Positions 26,080 through 33,585 of a stretch of 37,653 nt of DNA are shown one piece after another. The position numbers and the translations under genes are program-made. Every line of letters starts with the position of its first letter. The first letter of the stretch is position 1. The notes below the pieces were generated by a model. The model worked only from the letters and a program-made list of their open reading frames with translations. It made no database searches and was not told the DNA's origin. The stretch comes from Actinomycetes bacterium (GTDB lineage: Bacteria; Actinomycetota; Thermoleophilia; Solirubrobacterales; 70-9). The stretch is taken from the NCBI GenBank assembly GCA_023436605.1, contig JAEZIQ010000058.1, positions 1 through 37,653 on the forward strand, given 5' to 3'.

Positions 26080-26756
26080 GCTGAAGCTCCAGCCAGGGCG
26101 GGGCCCCGGAAAATCGCCAGGCCGTCGGTCGACCCGCTGAAAGCTTCGACCGCATGCTCGGGATGCGGCATCAGGCCGAGCACGTTGCCGGCCTCGTTGG
26201 TAACGCCGGCGATGTCATTCAGGGAACCGTTGGGGTTCTGGCCGGGCGCGTAGCGGAAGGCGACCTGTTTGTTCGACTCGATCTGCTCGAGCAGTTCCGG
26301 CGGCGCGAAGAAGCGGCCGGACTGGTGTTTGAAGGGGATCGAGATCCGCTGACCTGCTTTGAGGTCGGCGAGGAACGGCGAGTCGGCTTCATCGACCACC
26401 AGGTCGCCCTGACGGCAGATGAACCTGGTCCGTTCGTTGGTCAGGAGCGCGCCGGGCAGGAGCCCCGATTCGCAAAGGACCTGAAACCCGTTGCAGATAC
26501 CGAGCACCGGACCGCCGGCAGCGGCGAACTCGGCCACCGCGGTCATCGCCGGCGAGAAGCGGGCGATCGCTCCCGCCCGCAGGTAATCCCCGTAGGAGAA
26601 CCCGCCGGGAACGACGATCCCGTCGAGACCGGAGAGGTCCGTGTCCTCATGCCAGACCAGTCGCGACTCGTTGGTCCCGCCGCCGGCGATCTGGCAGGCG
26701 TTCAGGGCATCACGTTCGTCGCAGGAACCCGGGAACTGCAGTACGCCCCACTTCAT
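26076..26756 (-). CDS. purQ: Phosphoribosylformylglycinamidine synthase subunit I (glutaminase)
   Basis: Class I glutamine amidotransferase that supplies ammonia to PurL. The 226-residue protein starts MKWGVLQFPGSCDERDAL. It has VPGGFSYGDYLRAGAIA, the nucleophile Cys in GPVLGICNGFQVL, and the catalytic His-Glu in GLMPHPEHAVE. I chose the ATG at 26756, since it overlaps the purS stop by 4 bases; the longer open frame to 27152 is noise over purS and purC. The end overlaps purL by 4 bases. Confidence 0.96.
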   Translation of the reverse strand: MKWGVLQFPGSCDERDALNACQIAGGGTNESRLVWHEDTDLSGLDGIVVPGGFSYGDYLRAGAIARFSPAMTAVAEFAAAGGPVLGICNGFQVLCESGLLPGALLTNERTRFICRQGDLVVDEADSPFLADLKAGQRISIPFKHQSGRFFAPPELLEQIESNKQVAFRYAPGQNPNGSLNDIAGVTNEAGNVLGLMPHPEHAVEAFSGSTDGLAIFRGPALAGASA

Positions 26757-26983
26757 TCGGAGACAGTCTCGATTTCGTAGTCCTCGATCAGAGGGTTGGC
26801 GAGCAGCTTCTCGCAGAGTTCCTCGAGCCGATCGGGGTTTTCGGCCTGGAGTTCGACGATCCGGCCGACCCGGACATGTTCGATTCCTTCGAATCCGAGC
26901 GCCGGCAGCGCTCCTTCGACGGCCTTGCCCTGCGCGTCGAGGATGCCCTCCTTGGGCCGGATGAGTACTCGGGCCTGAATCAC
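26753..26983 (-). CDS. purS: Phosphoribosylformylglycinamidine synthase subunit PurS
   Basis: Small structural subunit that bridges PurQ and PurL and helps ammonia transfer. The 76-residue length and motifs RVLIRPKEGILDAQGKAVE, VRVGRIVEL and LANPLIEDYEIE match the family. It overlaps purC upstream and purQ downstream by 4 bases each. Confidence 0.95.
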   Translation of the reverse strand: MIQARVLIRPKEGILDAQGKAVEGALPALGFEGIEHVRVGRIVELQAENPDRLEELCEKLLANPLIEDYEIETVSE

Positions 26984-27831
26984 AGTTCCCTCCCGGTGAT
27001 CCGCTCGTAGGCCTCGCGGTACTTGGCCTGGGTCTGGGCGACCACGTCATCGGGCAGTTCCGGGGCAGGCGGGTTGTGGTCCCAGCCGGCGGCGTTGGCC
27101 CAGTCGCGGACGTACTGCTTGTCGAAAGAAGGCTGGGTCTTGCCGGGTTCATAGAGATCGGCCGGCCAGTAACGCGAGGAATCCGGGGTCAGGACCTCGT
27201 CGGCAAGCACGATTTCCGCTCCCGCATAGCTGCCGAACTCGAACTTGGTGTCAGCCAGGATGATCCCCTTTTCGGCGGCGTGAGCGGCGCCGTACTCGTA
27301 GATCTCAATCGAGATCCGGCGGAGTTCCTCCATCAGGTGGCGATCACCGACGATCTCGGCGGCCCGGTCGAAGGAGACGTTCTCGTCATGGTCACCGAGC
27401 TCGGCCTTGGTGGCCGGGGTGAAGATCGGTCGCGGCAGCTTGTCGGATTCCTTGAGGCCCTCGGGCAGCCCGACCCCACAGACCGAGCCGCTCTCCTGGT
27501 ACTCCTTCCAGCCGGAGCCGGAGAGGTAGCCACGGACCACGCATTCGACCGGATACATGTCGAGCTTGCGCACCCGCACGGCCCGGCCGGCGACCTCTTC
27601 CGGAACGTCATTCGAAATGAAGTGGTTCGGCACGATGTCGGTGGTGTTCTCGAACCAGAAGTTCGACATCTGGGTCAGCACTTTCCCCTTGTCGGGGATC
27701 GCGGTCGGCATGATCACGTCGTAGATCGAGATGCGATCGGAGGCGACCAGAAGCAGGTCATCCTCGATCTCGTAGATCTCGCGGACCTTGCCGGAATTGA
27801 CGAGTTTGAGGTCTTCAATCGAGGGGCTCAT
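26980..27831 (-). CDS. purC: SAICAR synthetase
   Basis: Joins CAIR and aspartate to give SAICAR, using ATP. The 283-residue protein contains GKVREIYEIEDDLLLVASDRISIYD (read in part), PVECVVRGYLSGSGWKEY and the catalytic region LADTKFEFG followed by VLADEVLTPDSSRYW, all characteristic. First gene of the purC-purS-purQ-purL unit; its promoter should lie in the 118 bases before the divergent pentapeptide gene. Confidence 0.96.
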   Translation of the reverse strand: MSPSIEDLKLVNSGKVREIYEIEDDLLLVASDRISIYDVIMPTAIPDKGKVLTQMSNFWFENTTDIVPNHFISNDVPEEVAGRAVRVRKLDMYPVECVVRGYLSGSGWKEYQESGSVCGVGLPEGLKESDKLPRPIFTPATKAELGDHDENVSFDRAAEIVGDRHLMEELRRISIEIYEYGAAHAAEKGIILADTKFEFGSYAGAEIVLADEVLTPDSSRYWPADLYEPGKTQPSFDKQYVRDWANAAGWDHNPPAPELPDDVVAQTQAKYREAYERITGREL

Positions 27832-27949
27832 TGGCTCCGACTCTACAAGGCATGCCTGATCGGCGAATGAGCAATGAACAAGGTTCCCGCGAACTGAAGT
27901 AACCGGTCCACGTTTGGCGGGATTTCGGTTTTACAAATAAGGTCGCGCT

Positions 27950-28864
27950 ATGCGCGCACTCCGGGTAGCCCTCGTCCTGTTCGTCTCGGCTCTCACTCTG
28001 GTCGTGGTCCCCGCGGCCGGGGCGAAGTCGGTCGGTGGCTGTGTCCTCAAGACCAAGGCGAAGTGCGCCGGCAAGAAGCTCAACTGGAAACTCGAGTTTC
28101 ACGGCAAGCTGACCGGGGCCAACTTCAGGGGAGCGAAGCTGCGCGGGGCGGATCTCAGGAACGCGAACCTGAGGAACGCTGATCTCCGCGGTGCCGATCT
28201 GACCAATGCCGATCTCCGCGGTGCCTGGCTGGTCGGGGCAAAGCTGAACAAGGCCACGTTGACTTCTGCCGATCTCGGCAACGCGAACCTGAAGAAATCG
28301 AACCTGGCCGGGTCCAGCGCCGAGAACACGAGTTTCTACGGGTCCAGCCTCAACGCCGCGACCATGACCAATGGTGATTTCTCGAACTCGAACTTCTATG
28401 GAGCGGACCTTTCGGGCGCGAACCTCCAGGGGTCCAACCAGCCGCCACCGCCGCCCCCGTTCTCGAATCAGCCGGCCAAGACGACGACGAACCTGATCAA
28501 CGCCAACCTGTGGGGAGCGACACTCTCGGGAACCAACCTGACCAACGCCAACCTGGAGAACGCGAATCTTTACGGCGTGGTCGCCCAGCCGAAACCGGCG
28601 AACTTCACCGGCGCGCTGCTTTACTCGGCGAATCTGAACAGCACGATCATGGAGGGCGCCAACTTCAGCGAGGCCTTCATGCACGCCAGCTCGATTCAGA
28701 TCTCGGCGTTCCAGGACGCGAACATGACCAACGCGTCGCTGGGCTCGGTGGTCATCATGAACTCCAACTTCACCGGGGCCACCTTCACCGGGACCGTCTT
28801 TCCGAACGCGCTCTGGCTCCATTCGGTCTGCCCCAACGGAGTACTTCAGGATTCGCTCTGCTGA
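27950..28864 (+). CDS. Exported pentapeptide-repeat protein
   Basis: The 304-residue protein has a signal peptide (cleavage near AGA, residue 25), then a Lys/Cys-containing segment. From about residue 50 come runs of A(D/N)LRxA-type pentapeptides predicted to form a right-handed quadrilateral beta helix. The repeats are interrupted at about residues 163-180 by a Pro-rich insert (NQPPPPPPFSNQP), after which they resume to the C-terminus, with two final Cys. The function is unknown. Its surface location separates it from cytosolic Qnr-like proteins that bind DNA gyrase. It diverges from purC. Confidence 0.85.
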   Translation: MRALRVALVLFVSALTLVVVPAAGAKSVGGCVLKTKAKCAGKKLNWKLEFHGKLTGANFRGAKLRGADLRNANLRNADLRGADLTNADLRGAWLVGAKLNKATLTSADLGNANLKKSNLAGSSAENTSFYGSSLNAATMTNGDFSNSNFYGADLSGANLQGSNQPPPPPPFSNQPAKTTTNLINANLWGATLSGTNLTNANLENANLYGVVAQPKPANFTGALLYSANLNSTIMEGANFSEAFMHASSIQISAFQDANMTNASLGSVVIMNSNFTGATFTGTVFPNALWLHSVCPNGVLQDSLC

Positions 28865-28866
28865 AC

Positions 28867-28886
28867 CCGGCTAGCCGGCAACCGGC
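28867..28886. terminator. Short palindrome between convergent stops
   Basis: CCGGCTAGCCGG (28867-28878) is a perfect 12-base palindrome, and GCCGG/CCGGC (28874-28886) forms a 5-base-pair hairpin with a 3-base loop. They span the stop codon of the GNAT gene, six bases from that of the pentapeptide gene. A weak terminator at best. Confidence 0.3.
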
Positions 28887-29509
28887 GGGCGCCACATCAG
28901 CCAGAGGGGGACGCCCGGCTCCACCTCGACTTTCTTGACGAGCTGGAACTCGAACCTCGCGTAGAAGGGGATGTTGCTCTCGCGCTGGGTTTCAAGCCAG
29001 CATCCGAGGCCGTCCCGGTCGGCGGCATCGAGACCCGGACGGATCAGCTCGGTGCCGTAGCCCTGCCCCTGGGATTCGGGCGAGACCGAAAGGACCGAGA
29101 GGTAGTAGTGCGGCTCCTTCGGCCAGTTCGAGACGATCAATCGCTGCAGCCTGGCGGCCATGCCCCAGCGCGGGATGCCGGCCGGGAGGAAGGGAAGACT
29201 TTCGGCCAGGGTTTCCCGGAAGTTGTGGCGCTTGGTGCCGGGCGGGTACCAGAGACAGGCTCCGGCGGCCTCGCCTTCGGACCGCCATGACACCCAGCCG
29301 GACCGTCGCGGAACGAAGACGTGTTTGACGAGCGAGCGGTATTGCCGACGCTCGACCCGGGCCCGGACCCGGTCGTCGGGCAAAAGCCACATCCAGAGCT
29401 CGTTGTCCTGGAAACCACGGGCGACCGCATCGGCCGCGGCTCGGGCCTGACCGCGGCCGATTAGCTCCGGACCGCGGGGAACTTCGCGAGATCCGGTTTT
29501 TAGTAGCAT
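28871..29509 (-). CDS. GNAT-family N-acetyltransferase
   Basis: The 212-residue protein matches the GCN5-related acetyltransferase fold. It has ARGFQDNELWMWLLPDD near the N-terminus, a central strand YLSVLSVSPESQGQGYGTEL with the acetyl-CoA loop Q147-GQGYG152, and a C-terminal FYARFEFQ motif, as in acetyltransferases that act on small molecules. Substrate unknown. It starts 28 bases after purB on the same strand and may be the last gene of that operon. The ATG sits within a perfect inverted repeat and has no clear ribosome-binding site, so translation may be controlled or the start may differ. Confidence 0.85.
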   Translation of the reverse strand: MLLKTGSREVPRGPELIGRGQARAAADAVARGFQDNELWMWLLPDDRVRARVERRQYRSLVKHVFVPRRSGWVSWRSEGEAAGACLWYPPGTKRHNFRETLAESLPFLPAGIPRWGMAARLQRLIVSNWPKEPHYYLSVLSVSPESQGQGYGTELIRPGLDAADRDGLGCWLETQRESNIPFYARFEFQLVKKVEVEPGVPLWLMWRPPVAG

Positions 29510-29529
29510 GGCGCTGAAAAACCGGATCT
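29489..29529. repeat. Perfect 13-base inverted repeat around the GNAT start codon
   Basis: AGATCCGGTTTTT (29489-29501) and AAAAACCGGATCT (29517-29529) are exact reverse complements with a 15-base spacer that holds the GNAT start codon (29507-29509). It lies just after the purB stop. It could be a purB terminator, a translational hairpin for GNAT, or an operator. Confidence 0.75.
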
Positions 29530-29537
29530 AGCTCCGG

Positions 29538-30821
29538 TCACCGGATTTCTTCGAGGCGCTCGAACACCTCGGGCAGATGGGTGAGATACGCGCTGTAGTC
29601 GAAGATCTCGTCGAGATCGAGTTCGGGGGCAGCCTCGCCGATCAGTTCGCGGAAATGCGTGTCCCCGTCAAACGCTTCGTGTGCCGCGGCCTGGACCGTG
29701 CGGTAGGCGTCGTCGCGGGTCATGCCCGATTCGACCAGTGCGGTCAGGGCACGCTGGCTGAACAGGGCCCCGTTGGTCAGTTCCAGGTTCGACTTGAGTC
29801 GGTCGACATGAACCACGAGACCGGTCGCGACCTGGGTCGCGATGTAGTGCATGTAGTCAAGGGCGATCGTTGCGTCCGGCAGGATCACCCGTTCAGCGCC
29901 GGAGTGGCTGATGTCGCGCTCGTGCCAGAGGGCCACGTTCTCGAGGCCGGTCTGGGCGTAGCCGCGAAGCAGGCGGGCGAGACCGGTCAGGCGTTCGGTC
30001 CGGATCGGGTTGCGCTTGTGCGGCATTGCCGACGAACCCTTCTGCTGGCCGGTCGCGAATGGCTCTTCGGCCTCGCGGACCTCGGTCCGCTGCAGGTGCC
30101 GGATCTCGGTCGCGAAACGCTCGATCCCCGCTCCCGCCAGGGCGATCGCGGACAGCAGTTCGGCGTGACGGTCCCGCGGCACAACCTGGGTCGCGATCTC
30201 TTCGCGCTGGAGCCCGAGGGTTTCCATCACCCGGCGCTCGATCGAGGGCGGCACCGAGGCGTAGGTGCCGACCGCACCGGAAAGCTTGCCGCGGGCGGCC
30301 TGGGCGGTGGCTGCCTCGAGGCGCTTCCAGTTGCGGTCCGCCTCGAAGGCGAAACCGGCCAGGCGCAGCCCGAAGGTGGTCGGTTCGGCGTGGACGCCGT
30401 GGGTGCGGCCCATGGCCAGGGTGTCGCGGTACTCGAAGGCCCGCTCGATCAGCGCGTCGCGGTAGGTCTTGGCCCCGGCGACCAGGATCTCCCCGGCCTT
30501 GGTCAGCTGCACCGCAAGCGCGGTATCGAGCACGTCGGAGGAGGTCAGGCCGAAGTGGATCCAGCGGCCTTCCTCACCGATGGAAGCCGCGACCACATCG
30601 ACGAAAGCGGCGACGTCGTGGTTGGTGATCTCCTCGCGGGCGTTCACTTCCTCGACCGTGAAGCTCGCCTTCTCCCGGCAGATGGCAGCCGCTTCGGCCG
30701 GGACGACACCCTCGGCCGCCCAGGCGTCAGTCGCCGCCAGTTCGACGTCGAGCCAGGACTGGAATTTGGCCTGCTGGGTCCAGACCGCCCCCATCTCGGG
30801 GCGGGTGTAGCGTTCGATCAC
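29538..30821 (-). CDS. purB: Adenylosuccinate lyase
   Basis: Removes fumarate from SAICAR and from adenylosuccinate, so it acts both in IMP synthesis and in AMP formation. The 427-residue protein has the fumarase/aspartase superfamily signature GSSAMPHKRNP, the region FGLTSSDVLDTALA and the GRTHGVHAEPTTFG box with catalytic His. The purE stop is six bases upstream, so the two are cotranscribed. Confidence 0.96.
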   Translation of the reverse strand: MIERYTRPEMGAVWTQQAKFQSWLDVELAATDAWAAEGVVPAEAAAICREKASFTVEEVNAREEITNHDVAAFVDVVAASIGEEGRWIHFGLTSSDVLDTALAVQLTKAGEILVAGAKTYRDALIERAFEYRDTLAMGRTHGVHAEPTTFGLRLAGFAFEADRNWKRLEAATAQAARGKLSGAVGTYASVPPSIERRVMETLGLQREEIATQVVPRDRHAELLSAIALAGAGIERFATEIRHLQRTEVREAEEPFATGQQKGSSAMPHKRNPIRTERLTGLARLLRGYAQTGLENVALWHERDISHSGAERVILPDATIALDYMHYIATQVATGLVVHVDRLKSNLELTNGALFSQRALTALVESGMTRDDAYRTVQAAAHEAFDGDTHFRELIGEAAPELDLDEIFDYSAYLTHLPEVFERLEEIR

Positions 30822-30827
30822 GGTTGC

Positions 30828-31301
30828 CTACGCAGCGAGGTTGATGATGCGGGTCGCGAGCACGCCGGCGTTCTTGGCGCCGTCGATGGCGACACAGGCA
30901 ACCGGGACGCCCGGAGGCATCTGGACCGCTGAAAGCAGCGCGTCGAGGCCACCCAGCGACTTGCCGAGGATCGGCACGCCGATCACCGGGAGATCCGTGT
31001 GGGCGGCGGCGACACCGGGCAGGGCGGCCGACATGCCGGCGCCAGCGATGATGACTTTGAGCCCGCGCATCTTCGCGTTGGTGCAGTACTCGACGACCAG
31101 TTCGGGGTCACGATGGGCCGACATGACCCGCACCTCGTAGGTGATTCCGGCGTCCTCGAGGGCCTGGCCGGCGGGCTGCATTTTGGGCTTGTCGTTTTTC
31201 GAGCCCATGATGATTCCCACCTGGGGCTGGTCGACATCGATCTCCTCGAAGAGCTGCTCTACGGAGGAGAGGGTTTCGGGCTGCTGCGGGTTTTCGCTCA
31301 T
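30828..31301 (-). CDS. purE: 5-(Carboxyamino)imidazole ribonucleotide mutase / AIR carboxylase
   Basis: Forms CAIR from N5-CAIR (class I) or from AIR and CO2 (class II). The 157-residue protein has an N-terminal extension of about 26 residues. Motifs are VGIIMGSKNDKPKM (class I consensus GSxSDwp), MSAHRDPEL (usual SAHRTP; the catalytic His63 is kept), IIAGAGMSAALPG (class I usually has GGAAHLPG with a His) and QMPPGVPVACVAI. The general pattern is class I, but the loop without the second His is unusual. No purK is in the window. It overlaps purD by 4 bases. Confidence 0.9.
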   Translation of the reverse strand: MSENPQQPETLSSVEQLFEEIDVDQPQVGIIMGSKNDKPKMQPAGQALEDAGITYEVRVMSAHRDPELVVEYCTNAKMRGLKVIIAGAGMSAALPGVAAAHTDLPVIGVPILGKSLGGLDALLSAVQMPPGVPVACVAIDGAKNAGVLATRIINLAA

Positions 31302-32584
31302 TGTCCGTCTCTTTCGCGCCGGACCGCCCTTTCGGCGATGTCACGTCGCATCTGTTTGCCGTCGAAATTGATTGCGTCAGCCGCATCGTAAGCGCGATCG
31401 CGTGCCGTTGCGGCGTCAGGGCCGACACCGGTGAGGTTCAGGACCCGGCCACCGGCCGTGACGATCTCACCGTCCTGCTCGGCCGTACCCGCGTGGACGA
31501 CCTCGGCCGAAGCGGCGGCCTCATCGAGGCCGGTGATCACATCACCCTTCGATGAGGAGGCCGGATAGCCGGCGGAAGCCAGCACCACCGTGACCGCGAA
31601 CTGGTCGGCGAAGCTGACTTCCTTCTCCGCCAGCCCACCGGGGATCGACGCGGCGAGGAAAAGATCGACCAGGTCCGACTCGAGTCGCGGCAGGACCGCC
31701 TGGGTCTCGGGATCGCCGAAACGGGTGTTGTACTCGAGGACCTTGGGTCCGTCCGCGGTCATCATCAGGCCGGCGTAAAGAACCCCGTGGAAGGGATGGC
31801 CGCGTTTGGCCATCAGGTCGACGATCGGCTGGTGGACCGCGGCGGAGAGCTCGGCGAGCTGGTCCGGGGAAACGGTCTGGACCGGGGAGTAGCTCCCCAT
31901 GCCACCGGTGTTGGGGCCGGTGTCGCCTTCGCCGATCCTTTTGTAGTCCTGGGCCGGGGCCAGCGGGATGGCTCGCTCGCCATCGCAGATCGCGAGCAGC
32001 GAGAGTTCCTCGCCTTCGAGGAACTCCTCGACCACGACCTCGGTCTCACCGAAGCGCTGCTCGGTGAAGAAAATCTCGATCGCCTCGCGGGCTTCCTCAT
32101 CGTTCAGGCAGATCAGCACGCCCTTGCCGGCGGCCAGTCCGTCGGCCTTGAGTACCACCGGGGCACCGGTCTCGGCGAGTTTGGCCAGGGCGGATTCCCG
32201 ATCGGTCACGACGCCGTAGCCCGCGGTTGGCACTCCGGCCTCTTCCATCGCCTCCTTGGCGTAAGCCTTCGAGCCTTCGAGCTGGGCCGCGGCGCCGCTC
32301 GGGCCGAAGGCGGCGATGCCTGCGTCAGCCAGGGCGTCGACCACTCCGGCGACCAGAGGCGCTTCGGGGCCGACTGCGACCAGGTCGATCTCCAGCTCTT
32401 TGGCACGGGCGGTCACTGCCGCCGGATCAACCGGATCGAGATCGGGCAGGCAGGTCGCGTCGGCGGCTATGCCGGGATTGCCGGGAGCGCAGAAGAGTTC
32501 CGGCGACTGCGGGGAACGGGAGAGGGCCTTGACGATGGCGTGCTCACGGCCGCCACCGCCAAGGACGAGGATGCGGATACTCAA
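31298..32584 (-). CDS. purD: Phosphoribosylamine-glycine ligase
   Basis: Second step of purine synthesis: attaches glycine to phosphoribosylamine with ATP. The 428-residue ATP-grasp enzyme starts MSIRILVLGGGGREHAIVKAL and has VLKADGLAAGKGVLIC, FLEGEELSLLAI, GPNTGGMGSYSP, and NTRFGDPETQAVLPRL. It overlaps the upstream GYD-domain gene and the downstream purE by 4 bases each. Confidence 0.96.
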   Translation of the reverse strand: MSIRILVLGGGGREHAIVKALSRSPQSPELFCAPGNPGIAADATCLPDLDPVDPAAVTARAKELEIDLVAVGPEAPLVAGVVDALADAGIAAFGPSGAAAQLEGSKAYAKEAMEEAGVPTAGYGVVTDRESALAKLAETGAPVVLKADGLAAGKGVLICLNDEEAREAIEIFFTEQRFGETEVVVEEFLEGEELSLLAICDGERAIPLAPAQDYKRIGEGDTGPNTGGMGSYSPVQTVSPDQLAELSAAVHQPIVDLMAKRGHPFHGVLYAGLMMTADGPKVLEYNTRFGDPETQAVLPRLESDLVDLFLAASIPGGLAEKEVSFADQFAVTVVLASAGYPASSSKGDVITGLDEAAASAEVVHAGTAEQDGEIVTAGGRVLNLTGVGPDAATARDRAYDAADAINFDGKQMRRDIAERAVRRERDGQ

Positions 32585-32862
32585 AGAACTTCGGCGAGCC
32601 GCTCGGTGGGCAGCGCGGAGAGGGTCTGGCTGGTCATGGTTCCACGGGAGCCCATCTCGACCGACACCCTGGCCATCACCTCATCGGAGGGAGCCTCGAT
32701 GATCGAGACGAAGTCATACTGGCCGAGAGTTGCGTACTGGGCCACGACCTGGGCACCGAGGGCTTCGACTTCACGATTAACCTCGGACACGCGGCCGGGG
32801 TTGCCCTTCAGGGTCTTTACGCCTTCGGAGGTCAGGTTGGTCAGCATCACGAAAGTGGGCAT
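32581..32862 (-). CDS. GYD-domain protein, first gene of the purDEB operon
   Basis: The 93-residue protein matches the small GYD family (ferredoxin-like dimeric alpha-beta fold). It has MPTFVMLTNLTSEGVKTLK, a central VEALGAQVVAQYATLGQYDFVSIIEAP with the G-Q-Y-D variant of the naming motif, and VSVEMGSRGTMTSQTL. AAGGAG lies 9 bases before the ATG, the clearest ribosome-binding site in this cluster. The stop overlaps purD by 4 bases, so it is produced with purD. The function is unknown; a regulatory or metabolite-binding role in purine synthesis is inference from the coupling. Confidence 0.88.
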   Translation of the reverse strand: MPTFVMLTNLTSEGVKTLKGNPGRVSEVNREVEALGAQVVAQYATLGQYDFVSIIEAPSDEVMARVSVEMGSRGTMTSQTLSALPTERLAEVL

Positions 32863-32894
32863 CTAGGTCCTCTCCTTGTTTGTGACTGGCTTAC

Positions 32895-32940
32895 GACCGG
32901 TACCCGGTCTGCCGCCAGCATATGCGAGCACGCCGCTCGC
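32895..32940. other. Two perfect hairpins upstream of the GYD-purDEB operon
   Basis: GCGAGC/GCTCGC (32924-32940, 5-base loop) and GACCGG/CCGGTC (32895-32909, 3-base loop) are perfect 6-base-pair repeats in the 88-base space between padR and the GYD gene. The first could end padR transcription, the second could be an operator or attenuator for the purine operon. No purine-regulator box was recognised. Confidence 0.4.
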
Positions 32941-32950
32941 CCGACGGCTC

Positions 32951-33502
32951 TCAGTCCAGAACCGAAAGAACTTCGCGGGACCAGCGGAGGTTGCCCTTCT
33001 CGAAGGCGATTCCGCGCTTCAGTGCGAGGTAGGGGCCGAAGTTCTCCCGACCCGGTCCGGCCGCGAGAAGCTCCCGCTCCGTTCCGTCGCCGAGGATGGC
33101 CGCGCGAAGACTCTCGTACATCGCCAGCTTCTCCTCGCTGGACTTCATCCGTTCCCGGACCGCGGTCGCCACATCCCCGGCGTTCTCTTCGCTCAGGCTC
33201 GCGACCTTGACCAGCAGGTCGTCGCGGATCACGGTCGGTTTGGTGGCTCCCCGGATGAACTGGCGAAGTTCCCGGCCGCCGTCGGCCGTGATCTGGAAGA
33301 CCCGCTTGTCCGGACGCTTGGCCTGGCGCACGGTCCGCGCCTTGACCAGGCCGTCCGCCTCGAGGCGGTCGAGCTCCCGGTAGATCTGCTGGGCCGAGGC
33401 CGGCCAGAAGTTGGCGACCGATGCGTCGAAGCGCTTCGAAAGCTCGTAGCCCGAGCCCTCCTGGCTGGTCAGGGCGGCCAGAACCGCATGCTTCAGCGCC
33501 AC
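32951..33502 (-). CDS. PadR-family transcriptional regulator
   Basis: The 183-residue protein has the PadR winged-helix domain at residues 1-90: ALKHAVLAALTSQEGSGYELSKRF, WPASAQQIYRELDRLEADGLVKA and KRVFQITADGGREL. The C-terminal part is helical (about 100-183, with LAMYESLRAAI), like the dimerisation/sensor half of PadR-s2 members. The start is GTG. It is divergent from the FAD oxidoreductase, across an 83-base region that holds a repeated palindrome. It likely represses itself and that gene; the ligand is unknown. Confidence 0.92.
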   Translation of the reverse strand: MALKHAVLAALTSQEGSGYELSKRFDASVANFWPASAQQIYRELDRLEADGLVKARTVRQAKRPDKRVFQITADGGRELRQFIRGATKPTVIRDDLLVKVASLSEENAGDVATAVRERMKSSEEKLAMYESLRAAILGDGTERELLAAGPGRENFGPYLALKRGIAFEKGNLRWSREVLSVLD

Positions 33503-33527
33503 GTGGCTGGATTTCCGGCTGGAGTGC

Positions 33528-33570
33528 TCTTATACTCAACAAATTGAGTAGTCACAATGTTGAGTATAGA
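33528..33570. promoter_or_regulatory. Putative PadR operator with three TTGAGT half-sites and overlapping promoters
   Basis: TATACTCAACA (33531-33541) and TGTTGAGTATA (33558-33568) are perfect inverted 11-base arms. A third TTGAGTA (33544-33550) sits between them and pairs with the left arm as ACTCAA-N4-TTGAGT. On the minus strand TTGTGA, 18 bases, TATAAG makes a plausible padR promoter within the element. This AT-rich patch stands out in GC-rich DNA. A PadR dimer array here is inference. Confidence 0.7.
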
Positions 33571-33585
33571 AAGGCTGAAGGCGGA

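Noticed and set aside
26757..27152. N-terminal extension of purQ
   Set aside because: It overlaps purS and purC out of frame; the ATG at 26756 matches the family start exactly.
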